From the NCBI GenBank assembly GCA_020724265.1, contig DYHH01000018.1, forward strand, positions 1-53,683: a DNA stretch of 53,683 nt, in the 5' to 3' direction. Made by a program: the position numbers and the translations under genes. This document shows positions 1 to 9,970 of the stretch, in pieces. The stretch comes from Melioribacter roseus. GTDB taxonomy: Bacteria; Bacteroidota; Ignavibacteria; Ignavibacteriales; Melioribacteraceae. Below the pieces are notes generated by a model that saw nothing but the letters and a program-made list of their open reading frames with translations, did no database searches and had not been told where the DNA came from. The first letter of the stretch is position 1. Every line of letters starts with the position of its first letter.

Positions 1-306
1 AAAAATTAACTTAACTAACTTATTTTTTTGTCTACTTTTTGGGGTAAAGATCATATAACAAACCATACGAAAGCAAAGACCAAGTAAAGAAAGATTTGAT
101 AATTAGTTTGGTTTTATTTTTTGCAACCCTATTTATCATAATCGTTCTACTATAAAGTAATGAACCGATGAGGGTGGTTGCTTCTCTCCAGGGGTCGGTT
201 ACTTACCGACCCCGACGATAATCTTATTTCTTTCGATTTACTACTTCTTTTTATTTGTTATTGATCTAACTAAATTTACCCCCACAATTCTCAACGCCTT
301 TATAAG
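1..306. other. Leader region before mfd
   Basis: No ORF with coding character is visible. The stretch is AT-rich apart from a GC-rich block near 168-220 that contains a strong hairpin (listed separately). No convincing promoter could be fixed. It probably combines the 3' flank of an upstream gene outside the window with the mfd 5' region. Confidence 0.5.
191..213. terminator. Strong 9-bp hairpin
   Basis: GGGGTCGGT (191-199) and ACCGACCCC (205-213) are perfect inverted arms around a 5-nt loop. No clean T tract follows; the next bases are GACGATAATC. It could be the terminator of a gene left of the window or a structured part of the mfd leader. The hairpin is seen; the role is inferred. Confidence 0.35.
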
Positions 307-3300
307 GTGATTGGTGTATTGCGTATTTTAAAAAACCTAACTTTTGAGAAAGCCACTGACGAGAGAGTTTTATTAATGGTTACAGAATTTTCATTAATTG
401 AAAAAATAAATAGTCTTAATACTTTTCAAAAATTTTATGAAGAAATTGAAAAGTTAAGTGAAGACAGATCAAGATTATACATATCATCTTTACCTGATTC
501 CGTAAAATCAATCGTTACAAAAAAAATATCTGAAAGAGAAAAATCAATTCTGCTGCTTTTCCCTGATGTTAAATCTGTTAATGAAACAAAAGTTGAATTG
601 ATAATTCTTGGTTTGGAAAAAAGTGTAATTGCAATAGATGATTTTGATCAAGAAACAATTCAAGAAAAACTTACGGAGATAAATCAAAAAGAAAAATTAA
701 TATTAATCTCAACTTACAATATTCTTCAGACCCGACTTCCTTCCATCGATTCAATAGAAAAACATACTACAAAAATTGTAAGCGGAACGGAATTCAGTTA
801 CGATGAGTTAATAGAATACTTGAGTTTACTTAATTATGATAAAGACCGCTTTGTTGACGGACCCGGTTGTTTCGCGGTTCGCGGTTCAATTATTGATTTT
901 TGGTCATACAGCGAAAAGCAGCCGTGCCGTTTGGAATATGACGGTGATTTTATCGAATCAATACGCTACTTCGATCCGGAAACACAGCGATCATTTAATA
1001 GAATAGAATCGGTTACACTTGCTTCTTCACTTGAAGATATTAAAAGTGATTACTCATCTCACATTTTCGATTATTTGAATAACACAATCGTGTTTGCCTC
1101 TTCATACGAAATTGAAAAACTATTTAAACAAACGATAATTATTCCCGATAAAAAATTTGATGATTTTATTGATGATGAACTTAAATCAGAGCTTTACGAA
1201 GATGAACCGGAAGAAAATCATAATGATATTGAATTAACTGAAGAACTTTTTATCCGATCAAAAGATGAATTGTTTTCAAGAAATGCTCGATGGATTATTG
1301 AAGACGAACTCGGGCGTTTTGAAAATAGAATAGATACTAAAATTTCCGAAGTGCCACCGGTTAATTCGAACTTTGAATTACTCTTTAGTCTTCTATCAAA
1401 TTATGCGCGCAAAGATTTTGAAACAATCATCACAACTGAAAATGAACTTCAAGCAAGAAGAATGACCGAACTCTTATCTGAATTCAAAACGGATTTGAGA
1501 GATTTAATAGACGAAGGAAAAATTAAAATAGAAGTCCTTGCAATTAAAACCGGGTTTGTTTGTAAAGATGATAAAATTGCTGTGCTTTCCGATTACCAAA
1601 TTTTCAGTAAACCATACAGAACAAAAATTTCCGATAGGCAAAAGTATAAAAAATCCCGTGCTAAAGAATTTGCTTCACTTAAAATTGGTGATTATGTAGT
1701 TCACGAAACTTTTGGTATTGGTCGTTATGCCGGGTTGGAGACAATTAAAATCGGTGAGATTGAACAAGAAAGTATAAAAATAATTTATGCCGAAGGGGGT
1801 GTGGTTTATGTTAATCTTAACTACCTCTCTCTCGTTAAGAAATTTTCTTCAAAAGATAATGCCGAACCAAGACTTTCGGTTCTTGGAAGTAATGAATGGA
1901 AATCGACAAAGAAGAAAGTAAAGAATAAAATTAAAGATGCAGCACGCGATTTAATTAAGCTGTATGCAAAAAGAAAAGCATCGCAAGGTTTCAGCTTTAA
2001 TCCGGATACGGTTTGGCAGAAAGAATTAGAAGCATCTTTCTTTTATGAAGACACTCCCGATCAATCAAAAGTTACTGATGAAGTAAAAGGCGATATGGAA
2101 TCAAGTAACCCGATGGATAGATTAGTCTGCGGAGATGTCGGGTTCGGGAAAACAGAAATTGCGGTTCGTGCAGCATTTAAAGCTGTAAGCGATGGTAAGC
2201 AGGTTGCTTTGCTTGTCCCTACTACAATTTTAGCTGAACAGCATTACAATACTTTCAGAGATAGGCTTACGCAATTCCCCGTAAAAGTTGAAGTTATTTC
2301 ACGATTTAAAACTAGAGCCCAGCAAACTGAAATTGTTAAAGAACTTGCAAATGGAAATATCGATGTAATAATCGGTACTCATAGAATATTATCGAAGGAT
2401 ATAAAATTCAAAGACCTCGGTTTATTAATTATTGACGAAGAACATCGCTTCGGTGTTATGGCAAAAGAGAAACTAAGAACTTACCGCGCTAATGTTGATA
2501 CGCTTACATTAACAGCCACACCGATACCGCGTACACTTAATTTATCTTTATTAGGAGCACGTGATTTATCAATTATTGCAACTCCACCACCGAACCGTCA
2601 ACCGATTTATACTAAAGTCGATAAGTTCGAAATAAACAATATTCGCAAATGGATTTTAAATGAAGTTCACCGCGACGGACAAGTATATTTCGTTCACGAT
2701 CGTGTTCAATCCATTGATAAGATTGCTGCTTATTTAGAGAAGCATATTCCTGAAATTAATATCGCTGTTGCACACGGTCAGATGAAACCCTCACAATTGG
2801 AAAAAGTTATTTATGATTTCTTAAATAAAAAACATCATATGCTTATCTCTACAAAAATTATTGAATCGGGTCTTGATATACCGAACGTTAATACGATTAT
2901 TATTAATCGTGCGGATAGATTCGGACTTGCAGAACTTCATCAATTGCGGGGAAGAGTAGGAAGGTCGGATAGACAGGCTTATGCATATTTGATTGTACCT
3001 TCACTTAAATCATTGGCAAAAAAAGCAGTGCGAAGGTTGCAGGCAATTGAAGAGTACACAGACCTTGGTGAAGGGTTCAGTTTATCGATGCGTGATCTTG
3101 AAATACGCGGTGCAGGCAATTTACTCGGAACCGAACAAAGCGGAACTATTGATACTGTAGGCTTTGATATGTATGTTAAACTTCTTGATGACGCAGTGGA
3201 AGAATTAAAACATGAAGAATTTCAAGATGTATTTAAAGACTTACCAAAGTCGAAAGAACGTACCGAACCGAAAATCGATACTTATTTTGAAATCGGTATT

Positions 3301-3789
3301 CCGAAAAATTATATGCCCGACCAATCTGATAGACTTAGTTTTTATACGGCACTCTTTTCCGTTTTAAAGGAAGAAGAATTTGCCGAAATCATAGAAGAGA
3401 TGGAAGATCGTTTCGGAAAATTTCCCAAAATTATTGATCAATTAATCAAAGCTGCTAAACTAAGATTCTTTGCCTCCTTTGCTATGTTTGAAAGAATAAT
3501 AATTCAAAGAAAGAAACTTTCCTTCATTTTACCTCAAGGAGAATTCGAAGATTATTATAAAAATCGATTCCCGGTTTTTCTAAAATGGATTTTGAGTGAA
3601 CATTCCAAAGAAATACAGTTTATTCAAAGAAATGAAAAAATGAAATTAGAAATGGTAAACAAATTTTCGGATGCTTCCGCCACACTCGAATTCGCAATTC
3701 GTTTCTGTAAAGAGGTCGATAAAGTCATCAATAATTCTCATCAAACCGAACAAACCGGGTCGATTCAGACAGCGAAACAATCTGCGTAA
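307..3789 (+). CDS. mfd: Transcription-repair coupling factor Mfd
   Basis: Mfd is the ATP-dependent translocase that removes RNA polymerase stalled at DNA lesions and recruits UvrA. The 1160 residues match the usual length of about 1150. Order seen: a UvrB-like N-terminal part, a CarD-like RNA polymerase interaction domain near residue 455 (IGDYVVHETFGIGRY), helicase motif I GDVGFGKTE near 609, DEEHRFG near 710, TATPIPRT, a second helicase lobe with QLRGRVGR, and a C-terminal TRCF domain. The start is uncertain: GTG 307 is the longest, TTG 319 has AAGGTG at a suitable distance, and ATG 376 is also in frame. The identity is secure. Confidence 0.96.
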   Translation: MIGVLRILKNLTFEKATDERVLLMVTEFSLIEKINSLNTFQKFYEEIEKLSEDRSRLYISSLPDSVKSIVTKKISEREKSILLLFPDVKSVNETKVELIILGLEKSVIAIDDFDQETIQEKLTEINQKEKLILISTYNILQTRLPSIDSIEKHTTKIVSGTEFSYDELIEYLSLLNYDKDRFVDGPGCFAVRGSIIDFWSYSEKQPCRLEYDGDFIESIRYFDPETQRSFNRIESVTLASSLEDIKSDYSSHIFDYLNNTIVFASSYEIEKLFKQTIIIPDKKFDDFIDDELKSELYEDEPEENHNDIELTEELFIRSKDELFSRNARWIIEDELGRFENRIDTKISEVPPVNSNFELLFSLLSNYARKDFETIITTENELQARRMTELLSEFKTDLRDLIDEGKIKIEVLAIKTGFVCKDDKIAVLSDYQIFSKPYRTKISDRQKYKKSRAKEFASLKIGDYVVHETFGIGRYAGLETIKIGEIEQESIKIIYAEGGVVYVNLNYLSLVKKFSSKDNAEPRLSVLGSNEWKSTKKKVKNKIKDAARDLIKLYAKRKASQGFSFNPDTVWQKELEASFFYEDTPDQSKVTDEVKGDMESSNPMDRLVCGDVGFGKTEIAVRAAFKAVSDGKQVALLVPTTILAEQHYNTFRDRLTQFPVKVEVISRFKTRAQQTEIVKELANGNIDVIIGTHRILSKDIKFKDLGLLIIDEEHRFGVMAKEKLRTYRANVDTLTLTATPIPRTLNLSLLGARDLSIIATPPPNRQPIYTKVDKFEINNIRKWILNEVHRDGQVYFVHDRVQSIDKIAAYLEKHIPEINIAVAHGQMKPSQLEKVIYDFLNKKHHMLISTKIIESGLDIPNVNTIIINRADRFGLAELHQLRGRVGRSDRQAYAYLIVPSLKSLAKKAVRRLQAIEEYTDLGEGFSLSMRDLEIRGAGNLLGTEQSGTIDTVGFDMYVKLLDDAVEELKHEEFQDVFKDLPKSKERTEPKIDTYFEIGIPKNYMPDQSDRLSFYTALFSVLKEEEFAEIIEEMEDRFGKFPKIIDQLIKAAKLRFFASFAMFERIIIQRKKLSFILPQGEFEDYYKNRFPVFLKWILSEHSKEIQFIQRNEKMKLEMVNKFSDASATLEFAIRFCKEVDKVINNSHQTEQTGSIQTAKQSA

Positions 3790-3801
3790 AGTATACTTTA
3801 C
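3786..3801. other. 16-bp perfect palindrome over mfd stop
   Basis: GTAAAGTATACTTTAC is a perfect palindrome containing the mfd TAA stop. It is followed by a T-rich stretch, so it may be a weak terminator; it could also be an operator for the pyruvate dehydrogenase genes. A TACATTTG box fitting the Bacteroidota -7 motif overlaps at 3799-3806, but no TTTG element lies at the right distance upstream. Confidence 0.3.
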
Positions 3802-3911
3802 ATTTGTTTTCTCTTTATCAATAAAATTCTTACATTTCTATTCCATTTTAAGAGGGGATGTCATATTTTCTTAAAAAAGTTCGAAAATGAAATAAATTCA
3901 AAGGATAAATT

Positions 3912-6596
3912 ATGGCTGAGAACAAAAACCAAGAATTCGAAAATGTAAAAGATATTGAGACAAAGGAATGGTTGGAGTCGCTTGAATACATTTTACAAGC
4001 TTACGGACCCGAAAGAGTTAAAGAATTACTCCACGATCTCGATACATATGCTCATGAATCGGGAGTTGAACTGCCATTTACTGCAAACACACCTTACATT
4101 AATACTATACCGCGAAGCCAACAGCCGCATTTCCCCGGTGGTAGAGAAATTGAGCGCAGAATTAAAAGCCTGATTCGTTGGAATGCTATGGCAATGGTTG
4201 TACGTGCAAACAGGGAAGAAGCCGGAATTGGAGGACACATTTCTACTTATGCTTCCGCAGCAACTTTATATGAGATTGGATTCAACCATTTCTTCCGCGG
4301 AAAAGATGATAACCGCGAAGGTGATATGATTTATTTTCAAGGTCATGCAGCACCCGGTATTTATGCTCGCGCTTTTTTGGAAGGTAGACTTTCGGTTGAA
4401 CAATTAGAAAATTTTAGAAGAGAATTAAAACCAGGCGGTGGACTTTCATCATATCCGCATCCATGGTTAATGCCGGATTTTTGGGAATTCCCAACAGTAT
4501 CAATGGGACTCGGTCCAATTCAATCAATTTATCAAGCCAGATTTAATCATTACTTAGTTGATAGAGGACTAAAGAAAGAATCCGATGCAAAAGTTTGGGC
4601 TTTTCTTGGTGACGGCGAAACCGACGAACCCGAAACACTCGGTGCTATTTCGCTTGCTGCTCGTGAAAAATTAGATAACCTGATTTTTGTGATTAACTGT
4701 AACTTACAACGGTTGGATGGACCGGTTAGAGGTAACTCCAAAATCATTCAAGAACTTGAAGCCGTTTTTAGAGGTGCCGGTTGGAATGTAATTAAGGTTA
4801 TTTGGGGCAGCGACTGGGATCTTCTTTTGGAAGCCGATAAAGCCGGACTTCTTATAAAAAGAATGAATGAAATGATAGACGGTGAATCCCAGAAATATAT
4901 TGTTGAAGATGGTGCTTACATACGTGAAAATTTCTGGGGCAAATATCCCGAACTAAAAGAATTAGTAAAAGACCTTTCGGATGAACAACTTCAAAAAATG
5001 AAACGAGGCGGTCATGATCCTGAAAAAGTTTATGCAGCTTATAAGAAAGCTGTTGAATCCAACAACGGCAAACCGACTGTAATTCTTGCAAAAACAATTA
5101 AAGGTTACGGATTAGGAGAAGCCGGTGAAGGTAAAAACATTACACACCAGCAGAAAAAATTGAATGAAGAAGAATTAAGAGAATTCAGAACTCGTTTCGG
5201 TATTCCTATTTCTGATGAGGATGTTTCAAAAGCTCCTTTCTATCGTCCTTCCGAAGATTCGGCAGAAATAAAATATTTGAAAGAAAGAAGAAAAGCTCTC
5301 GGCGGATATGTTCCTAAACGAATTGTTAAAAATCAATCGTTGCAAACTCCTTCCGAAGAATTATTCGAAGAATTTTATAAAGGAACAGAAGGAAGAGAAG
5401 CTTCAACTACAATGGTCTATGTAAGAATTCTTACAAAGTTATTGAAAGATAAAGAAGTCGGTAAACTCATTGTTCCTATAGTTCCGGACGAAGCCCGTAC
5501 TTTCGGAATGGAATCTCTATTTAGATCGATAGGAATTTATTCGCATATCGGTCAACTTTATGAACCTGTTGATAGAGACAGCCTTCTTTATTATAAAGAA
5601 GCAAAAGACGGTCAAATTTTGGAAGAGGGAATTACCGAAGCAGGTTCAATGTCTTCTTTTATTGCAGCCGGTACTGCTTATGCTAATCACGGGATTAATA
5701 TCATTCCGTTCTTTACTTTTTATTCAATGTTTGGTTTTCAACGAGTTGGTGATTTAGCTTGGGCTGCGGCTGATATGAGAACAAAAGGATTCTTAGTCGG
5801 GGCAACAGCCGGCAGAACTACGCTTGCCGGTGAAGGTTTGCAGCATCAAGACGGCAACAGTCATTTACTTGCTTATCCGATACCGAACTTAAAAGCGTAT
5901 GATCCCGCGTATGCATATGAGCTTGCAGTGATCATCAGAGATGGTATTTACAGAATGTATGAAAAACAGGAAGACCTTTTCTATTACATAACCGTAATGA
6001 ATGAAAGTTATGAACAACCTCCGATGCCCAAAACCGCGACAAAAGAAAATATTCTAAAAGGAATGTATAAATTCCATGAATCGAAAAAGAAAAATGCAAA
6101 AGCAAAAGCTCATTTAATGGGAAGCGGAACAATTCTTAACGAAACAAGAAAAGCTGCCGAAATTCTGGAAAAGCAATTTAACGTTGCCGCTGATATTTGG
6201 AGCGTTACGAGTTATAAAGAATTGCATCGCGATGTTATGGATATTGAAAGATATAACCGTATGAATCCTACAAAAAAATCAAAAGAGCCTTTCGTTCAAG
6301 AAATAACTAAAAATGAAAAAGGCGTTTTCGTTTCGTCTTCGGATTATGTTCAAGTTCTTGCAGATTCTATATCAAGATATTTGCCGGGTAAATTTTCTTC
6401 GCTCGGTACTTACGGATTCGGTAGAAGTGAAGGAAGATCATCTTTGCGAGATTTCTTTGAAGTAGATGCAAAACATATTGTTTATGCCGCATTGCATACT
6501 TTAGTACAAGACGGAAAACTTAAAGCCGATGTTTTAAAGAAAGCTGTAAAAGATCTTGGTATTGATTTGGAAAAACCAAATCCAATAAAATCTTAA
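3912..6596 (+). CDS. aceE: Pyruvate dehydrogenase E1 component, homodimeric type
   Basis: Thiamine-diphosphate-dependent decarboxylase that oxidatively decarboxylates pyruvate and acetylates the lipoyl groups of AceF. At 894 residues it has the length of the homodimeric E1 (E. coli 887), not the alpha/beta type. The TPP/Mg motif begins with GDGETDEPET near residue 233 and continues to the NLQRLDG segment. The N-terminal NTPYINTIP and the GLQHQDGNSH segment are typical of AceE. AAAGGA lies 8 nt before the ATG. aceF follows after 27 nt, so the two are likely cotranscribed. Confidence 0.96.
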   Translation: MAENKNQEFENVKDIETKEWLESLEYILQAYGPERVKELLHDLDTYAHESGVELPFTANTPYINTIPRSQQPHFPGGREIERRIKSLIRWNAMAMVVRANREEAGIGGHISTYASAATLYEIGFNHFFRGKDDNREGDMIYFQGHAAPGIYARAFLEGRLSVEQLENFRRELKPGGGLSSYPHPWLMPDFWEFPTVSMGLGPIQSIYQARFNHYLVDRGLKKESDAKVWAFLGDGETDEPETLGAISLAAREKLDNLIFVINCNLQRLDGPVRGNSKIIQELEAVFRGAGWNVIKVIWGSDWDLLLEADKAGLLIKRMNEMIDGESQKYIVEDGAYIRENFWGKYPELKELVKDLSDEQLQKMKRGGHDPEKVYAAYKKAVESNNGKPTVILAKTIKGYGLGEAGEGKNITHQQKKLNEEELREFRTRFGIPISDEDVSKAPFYRPSEDSAEIKYLKERRKALGGYVPKRIVKNQSLQTPSEELFEEFYKGTEGREASTTMVYVRILTKLLKDKEVGKLIVPIVPDEARTFGMESLFRSIGIYSHIGQLYEPVDRDSLLYYKEAKDGQILEEGITEAGSMSSFIAAGTAYANHGINIIPFFTFYSMFGFQRVGDLAWAAADMRTKGFLVGATAGRTTLAGEGLQHQDGNSHLLAYPIPNLKAYDPAYAYELAVIIRDGIYRMYEKQEDLFYYITVMNESYEQPPMPKTATKENILKGMYKFHESKKKNAKAKAHLMGSGTILNETRKAAEILEKQFNVAADIWSVTSYKELHRDVMDIERYNRMNPTKKSKEPFVQEITKNEKGVFVSSSDYVQVLADSISRYLPGKFSSLGTYGFGRSEGRSSLRDFFEVDAKHIVYAALHTLVQDGKLKADVLKKAVKDLGIDLEKPNPIKS

Positions 6597-6623
6597 TTTG
6601 AAAATAAAACGCAGGTATTAAAA

Positions 6624-8297
6624 ATGGCAATCGAATTTAAATTACCGGAACTCGGAGAAAATATAGAAACAGCGCAGATTGTTAAAGTTGTTGTTTCCGA
6701 AGGTGATGTTATTAAAGAAGATGATATAATTTTAGAAATCGAGACAGATAAAGCAACCGTAGAAGTTCCTTCTGATATTAGCGGAAAAGTTTCAAAGGTG
6801 CATGTTAAAGATGGCGATACGGCAAAGGTTGGTCAGGTAATATTGACTTTAGAAGCTGTTGATGCGAAAGAAGAAAAACCCGAACCGAAGGAAGAAAAGA
6901 AACAAGAAGTAAAAAAAGAAGAACCGAAGAAAGAAGAAACTAATGTAGAAAGGAAAGAAGCTCCGAAAAAGAAGGAAACTTTATCCGGAGGTACTTACGA
7001 GTTTAAACTTCCTGAACTCGGTGAGAATATTGAAAGTGCTGATGTAACTTCCGTATTAGTTAAAGCCGGTGATCAAATTAATGAAGATGATCCCGTTTTG
7101 GAAATCGAAACAGATAAAGCAACCGTGGAAGTACCGATTGATAAAAGCGGTAAAGTGAGGGAAGTAAAAATTAAAGAAGGTCAAAAAGCTAAAGTAGGTG
7201 AAACAGTAATAGTAATTGAATTAACTGAAGATGTTTCCGAAGAAGAATCGCAGCATGAAAAGAAAGAAGAGGTGGTTGAGGAGAAGAAGGAAGAAAAAGT
7301 AGAATCAGAAAAGAAAGTTGAATCAGAACTACAATCAATTCCCCAAATTTCGGATGAAACATATACTGCAAGACAATTCAAAAAAGAACTTCCGGATAAA
7401 ATTGCTCCGGCATCACCAAGTGTTAGAAGATTTTCGCGAGAAATTGGGATTGATATTCATCAAGTTAGCGGATCGGGTCCCGGCGGAAGAATTTCATTTG
7501 AAGATGTAAAATCTTTCGCAAAAAATCTTAATGAAAAAATTAGTAAAGGAAAAGGAACAATAGGTGTATCAGCCGAACCTCTGCCTGATTTTTCAAAATG
7601 GGGTGAAGTAAAACGTGAAGAAATGTCGAATATCAGAAAGAAAACTGCAGAGCATTTATCTTATGCATGGTCTGTTATTCCTCACGTTACCCAGTTTGAT
7701 AAAGCAGACATCACTGAACTAGAAAAATTAAGAAAGCACTATTCTAAAGAAGTAGATGCCGCTGGCGGTAAACTTACTGTTACTGCAATACTTGTAAAAA
7801 TTATTGCAGAGGCACTTCAAAAATTTCCTCAATTCAATTGCAGTATCGATATGGAAAAGAAAGAAATCATTTACAAAAATTATTTCAATATCGGAATTGC
7901 CGTTGATACGGATCGAGGATTACTTGTCCCTGTAATTAAAAATGCGGATAAAAAGAATGTAACTGAAATATCAATTGAACTTGGTGAAATTGCCGCAAAA
8001 GCTCGTGATAAAAAATTATCTCTTGAAGAAATGCAAGGTGGTAATTTTTCTATTAGTAATCTTGGCGGAATCGGAGGTACATATTTTACTCCGATTGTTA
8101 ATTCTCCCGAAGTTGCGATTCTTGGTGTTTCGAGGGGGAATTATGAACCGGTTTATAAAGATGGCGAGTTTGTTCCAAGATTGATGCTACCTTTATCTTT
8201 ATCATATGACCACAGAATAATTGACGGAGCCGATGCAATCAGATTTTTAAGATGGGTAGTTGAATCATTAGAAAATCCGTTTAGAATGTTATTGTAG
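6624..8297 (+). CDS. aceF: Dihydrolipoamide acetyltransferase, pyruvate dehydrogenase E2
   Basis: Core of the pyruvate dehydrogenase complex, moving the acetyl group from lipoate to CoA. The 557 residues show two lipoyl domains, each with an ETDKATVEVP motif (lipoyl lysines near residues 43 and 165). They are joined by Lys/Glu-rich linkers rather than the usual Ala/Pro linkers. A peripheral-subunit binding domain follows (ASPSVRRFSREIGIDI, GSGPGGRI), then the catalytic domain with HRIIDG (His about 530, Asp about 534). The partners aceE and lpdA flank it. Confidence 0.96.
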   Translation: MAIEFKLPELGENIETAQIVKVVVSEGDVIKEDDIILEIETDKATVEVPSDISGKVSKVHVKDGDTAKVGQVILTLEAVDAKEEKPEPKEEKKQEVKKEEPKKEETNVERKEAPKKKETLSGGTYEFKLPELGENIESADVTSVLVKAGDQINEDDPVLEIETDKATVEVPIDKSGKVREVKIKEGQKAKVGETVIVIELTEDVSEEESQHEKKEEVVEEKKEEKVESEKKVESELQSIPQISDETYTARQFKKELPDKIAPASPSVRRFSREIGIDIHQVSGSGPGGRISFEDVKSFAKNLNEKISKGKGTIGVSAEPLPDFSKWGEVKREEMSNIRKKTAEHLSYAWSVIPHVTQFDKADITELEKLRKHYSKEVDAAGGKLTVTAILVKIIAEALQKFPQFNCSIDMEKKEIIYKNYFNIGIAVDTDRGLLVPVIKNADKKNVTEISIELGEIAAKARDKKLSLEEMQGGNFSISNLGGIGGTYFTPIVNSPEVAILGVSRGNYEPVYKDGEFVPRLMLPLSLSYDHRIIDGADAIRFLRWVVESLENPFRMLL

Positions 8298-8538
8298 GAA
8301 GTAAAAAAAAGAAAGATGTTTCTAAATATAAATCTTAGTCATAATCAAAACGATGCTGATAATTTAGAGGGCAAAGTAATTTTATAAAGATGTTATCTCA
8401 ATGCTTGTCGGTTTGATAAAAAGCAACTCTAACCTGGTATATGAAAAAGGTGAAGATTATGGAGTAATTGAAAGCGATTAAGATTAGGATTAAGAGTAAG
8501 ATCAAGATGATTTACAATAAAATACTGGAAATAACTTT
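8298..8538. other. Gap between aceF and lpdA
   Basis: 241 bases with no gene, no strong hairpin and no clear promoter. A low-complexity stretch at 8476-8510 is made of GATTAAG/GATTAGG-like units. The gap suggests that lpdA may have its own promoter or that the transcript contains an untranslated spacer. Confidence 0.4.
8476..8510. repeat. Low-complexity GATTAAG-like run
   Basis: About five degenerate direct units of the type GATTAAG, GATTAGG, GATTAAG, AGTAAG and ATCAAG lie just upstream of lpdA. This looks like slippage-derived simple sequence. Confidence 0.4.
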
Positions 8539-9951
8539 ATGTCAAAAAAAATAATAATCATTGGTGCTGGTACAGGCGGATACGGTGCAGCTTTTATGGC
8601 TGCGGATTTAGGTATGGATGTTACATTAATTGATAAAAATGATCAAGCAGGTGGAGTATGTTTGCAACGCGGATGCATTCCTTCAAAAGCATTGTTACAT
8701 GTTGCCAAATTATTGAATGAAGCTAAAGAAGCAGAGCATTGGGGAATTAAATTCGGTAAACCTGAAATTGATATTGATAGAATTCGCGCTTGGAAGAATG
8801 AAGTTATATCGCATATGACAGGCGGACTTAAGCAGCTTATCAAGCAAAGGAAAATTGACTTCATTCAAGGTACTGCTCAGTTTGTAAATTCAAATAAAAT
8901 TAAAGTTGATAAAGCAGATGGCGGTAACGAAGAATTATCTTTTGACTATGCCGTTATTGCAACCGGTTCAGTCCCGGCAAAAATTCCAAGTTTTGATATC
9001 GGTTCAAAACGAATTCTCGATTCTACTTCCGCTTTGGAAATTGAAGATATTCCTAAAAAGTTATTAGTTGTAGGCGGTGGTTATATCGGACTTGAATTAG
9101 GAACTGTTTATGCGGCACTCGGTAGTAAAGTAACTGTTGTTGAAATGACATCCGGTTTATTGCCAGGAGCTGATCGTGATCTTGTTGCTGTACTTTCGAA
9201 AAGAGTTATTTCAACTATGGAGAATGTATATCTCAACACAAAAGTTGCTGAAATTAAAGAAGTAAAAAACGGATTGAAAGTAACATTCGAAGGTGAAAAA
9301 GTAGAAGAGAAAGAACAAATCTTTGATAAAGTTCTTGTCTCGGTAGGTAGAAAACCTGTAACAGATGGTTTTGGTTTAGAAAACACAAAAGTTCAACTTG
9401 ATGAAAAAGGATTTATCAAAACGGATTTACAGAAAAGAACAGATGACCCGAATATTTTCGCCGTTGGAGATATTGCGGGTAACCCGATGTTAGCTCATAA
9501 AGCTACTGCAGAAGGAAAAGTTGTTGCGGAAGTAATTGCCGGACATAAATCCGCTTTTGAACCGAATGCAATCCCTGCGGTTGTCTTTACCGATCCGGAA
9601 TTAGCTTGGGTAGGTTTAAATGAAACCGAAGCGAAAGAAAAAGGTATAAAAGTAGAAGTTGCAAAATTTCCGTGGGCTGCAAGCGGCAGAGCAAAAACCC
9701 TTGAGCGCCTTGACGGAATGACAAAATTAATAATTGAACCGGAAACTGAAAGAATATTGGGAATGGGTATTGTCGGCGCCGGTGCAGGCGAACTAATTGC
9801 CGAAGGAGCATTAGCTGTTGAAATGGCTGCTCTTGCAAGAGATGTAGCGCTTACAATTCATGCGCATCCAACTCTTTCGGAAACAGTAATGGAAAGCGCC
9901 GAATCTTATTATGGTGAAGCTACTCATATTTATAGACCTAAACGAAAGTAA
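8539..9951 (+). CDS. lpdA: Dihydrolipoamide dehydrogenase, E3
   Basis: FAD flavoprotein that reoxidises the dihydrolipoyl groups of AceF and reduces NAD+. The 470 residues show the N-terminal FAD motif GAGTGGYGAA, the redox-active pair Cys41/Cys46 in GGVCLQRGCIPSK, the NAD-binding GGGYIGLELG, the second FAD motif IFAVGDIAG, and the C-terminal HAHPTLSE with the catalytic His-Glu dyad. It completes the aceE-aceF-lpdA set and may also serve other 2-oxoacid dehydrogenases. Confidence 0.96.
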   Translation: MSKKIIIIGAGTGGYGAAFMAADLGMDVTLIDKNDQAGGVCLQRGCIPSKALLHVAKLLNEAKEAEHWGIKFGKPEIDIDRIRAWKNEVISHMTGGLKQLIKQRKIDFIQGTAQFVNSNKIKVDKADGGNEELSFDYAVIATGSVPAKIPSFDIGSKRILDSTSALEIEDIPKKLLVVGGGYIGLELGTVYAALGSKVTVVEMTSGLLPGADRDLVAVLSKRVISTMENVYLNTKVAEIKEVKNGLKVTFEGEKVEEKEQIFDKVLVSVGRKPVTDGFGLENTKVQLDEKGFIKTDLQKRTDDPNIFAVGDIAGNPMLAHKATAEGKVVAEVIAGHKSAFEPNAIPAVVFTDPELAWVGLNETEAKEKGIKVEVAKFPWAASGRAKTLERLDGMTKLIIEPETERILGMGIVGAGAGELIAEGALAVEMAALARDVALTIHAHPTLSETVMESAESYYGEATHIYRPKRK

Positions 9952-9970
9952 ATTCTCAAGTAGAAATACT

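Noticed and set aside
7181-7381. Ser-rich minus-strand frames in aceF
   Set aside because: They are the complement of the Lys/Glu-rich linker; the composition is explained by that low-complexity coding DNA.
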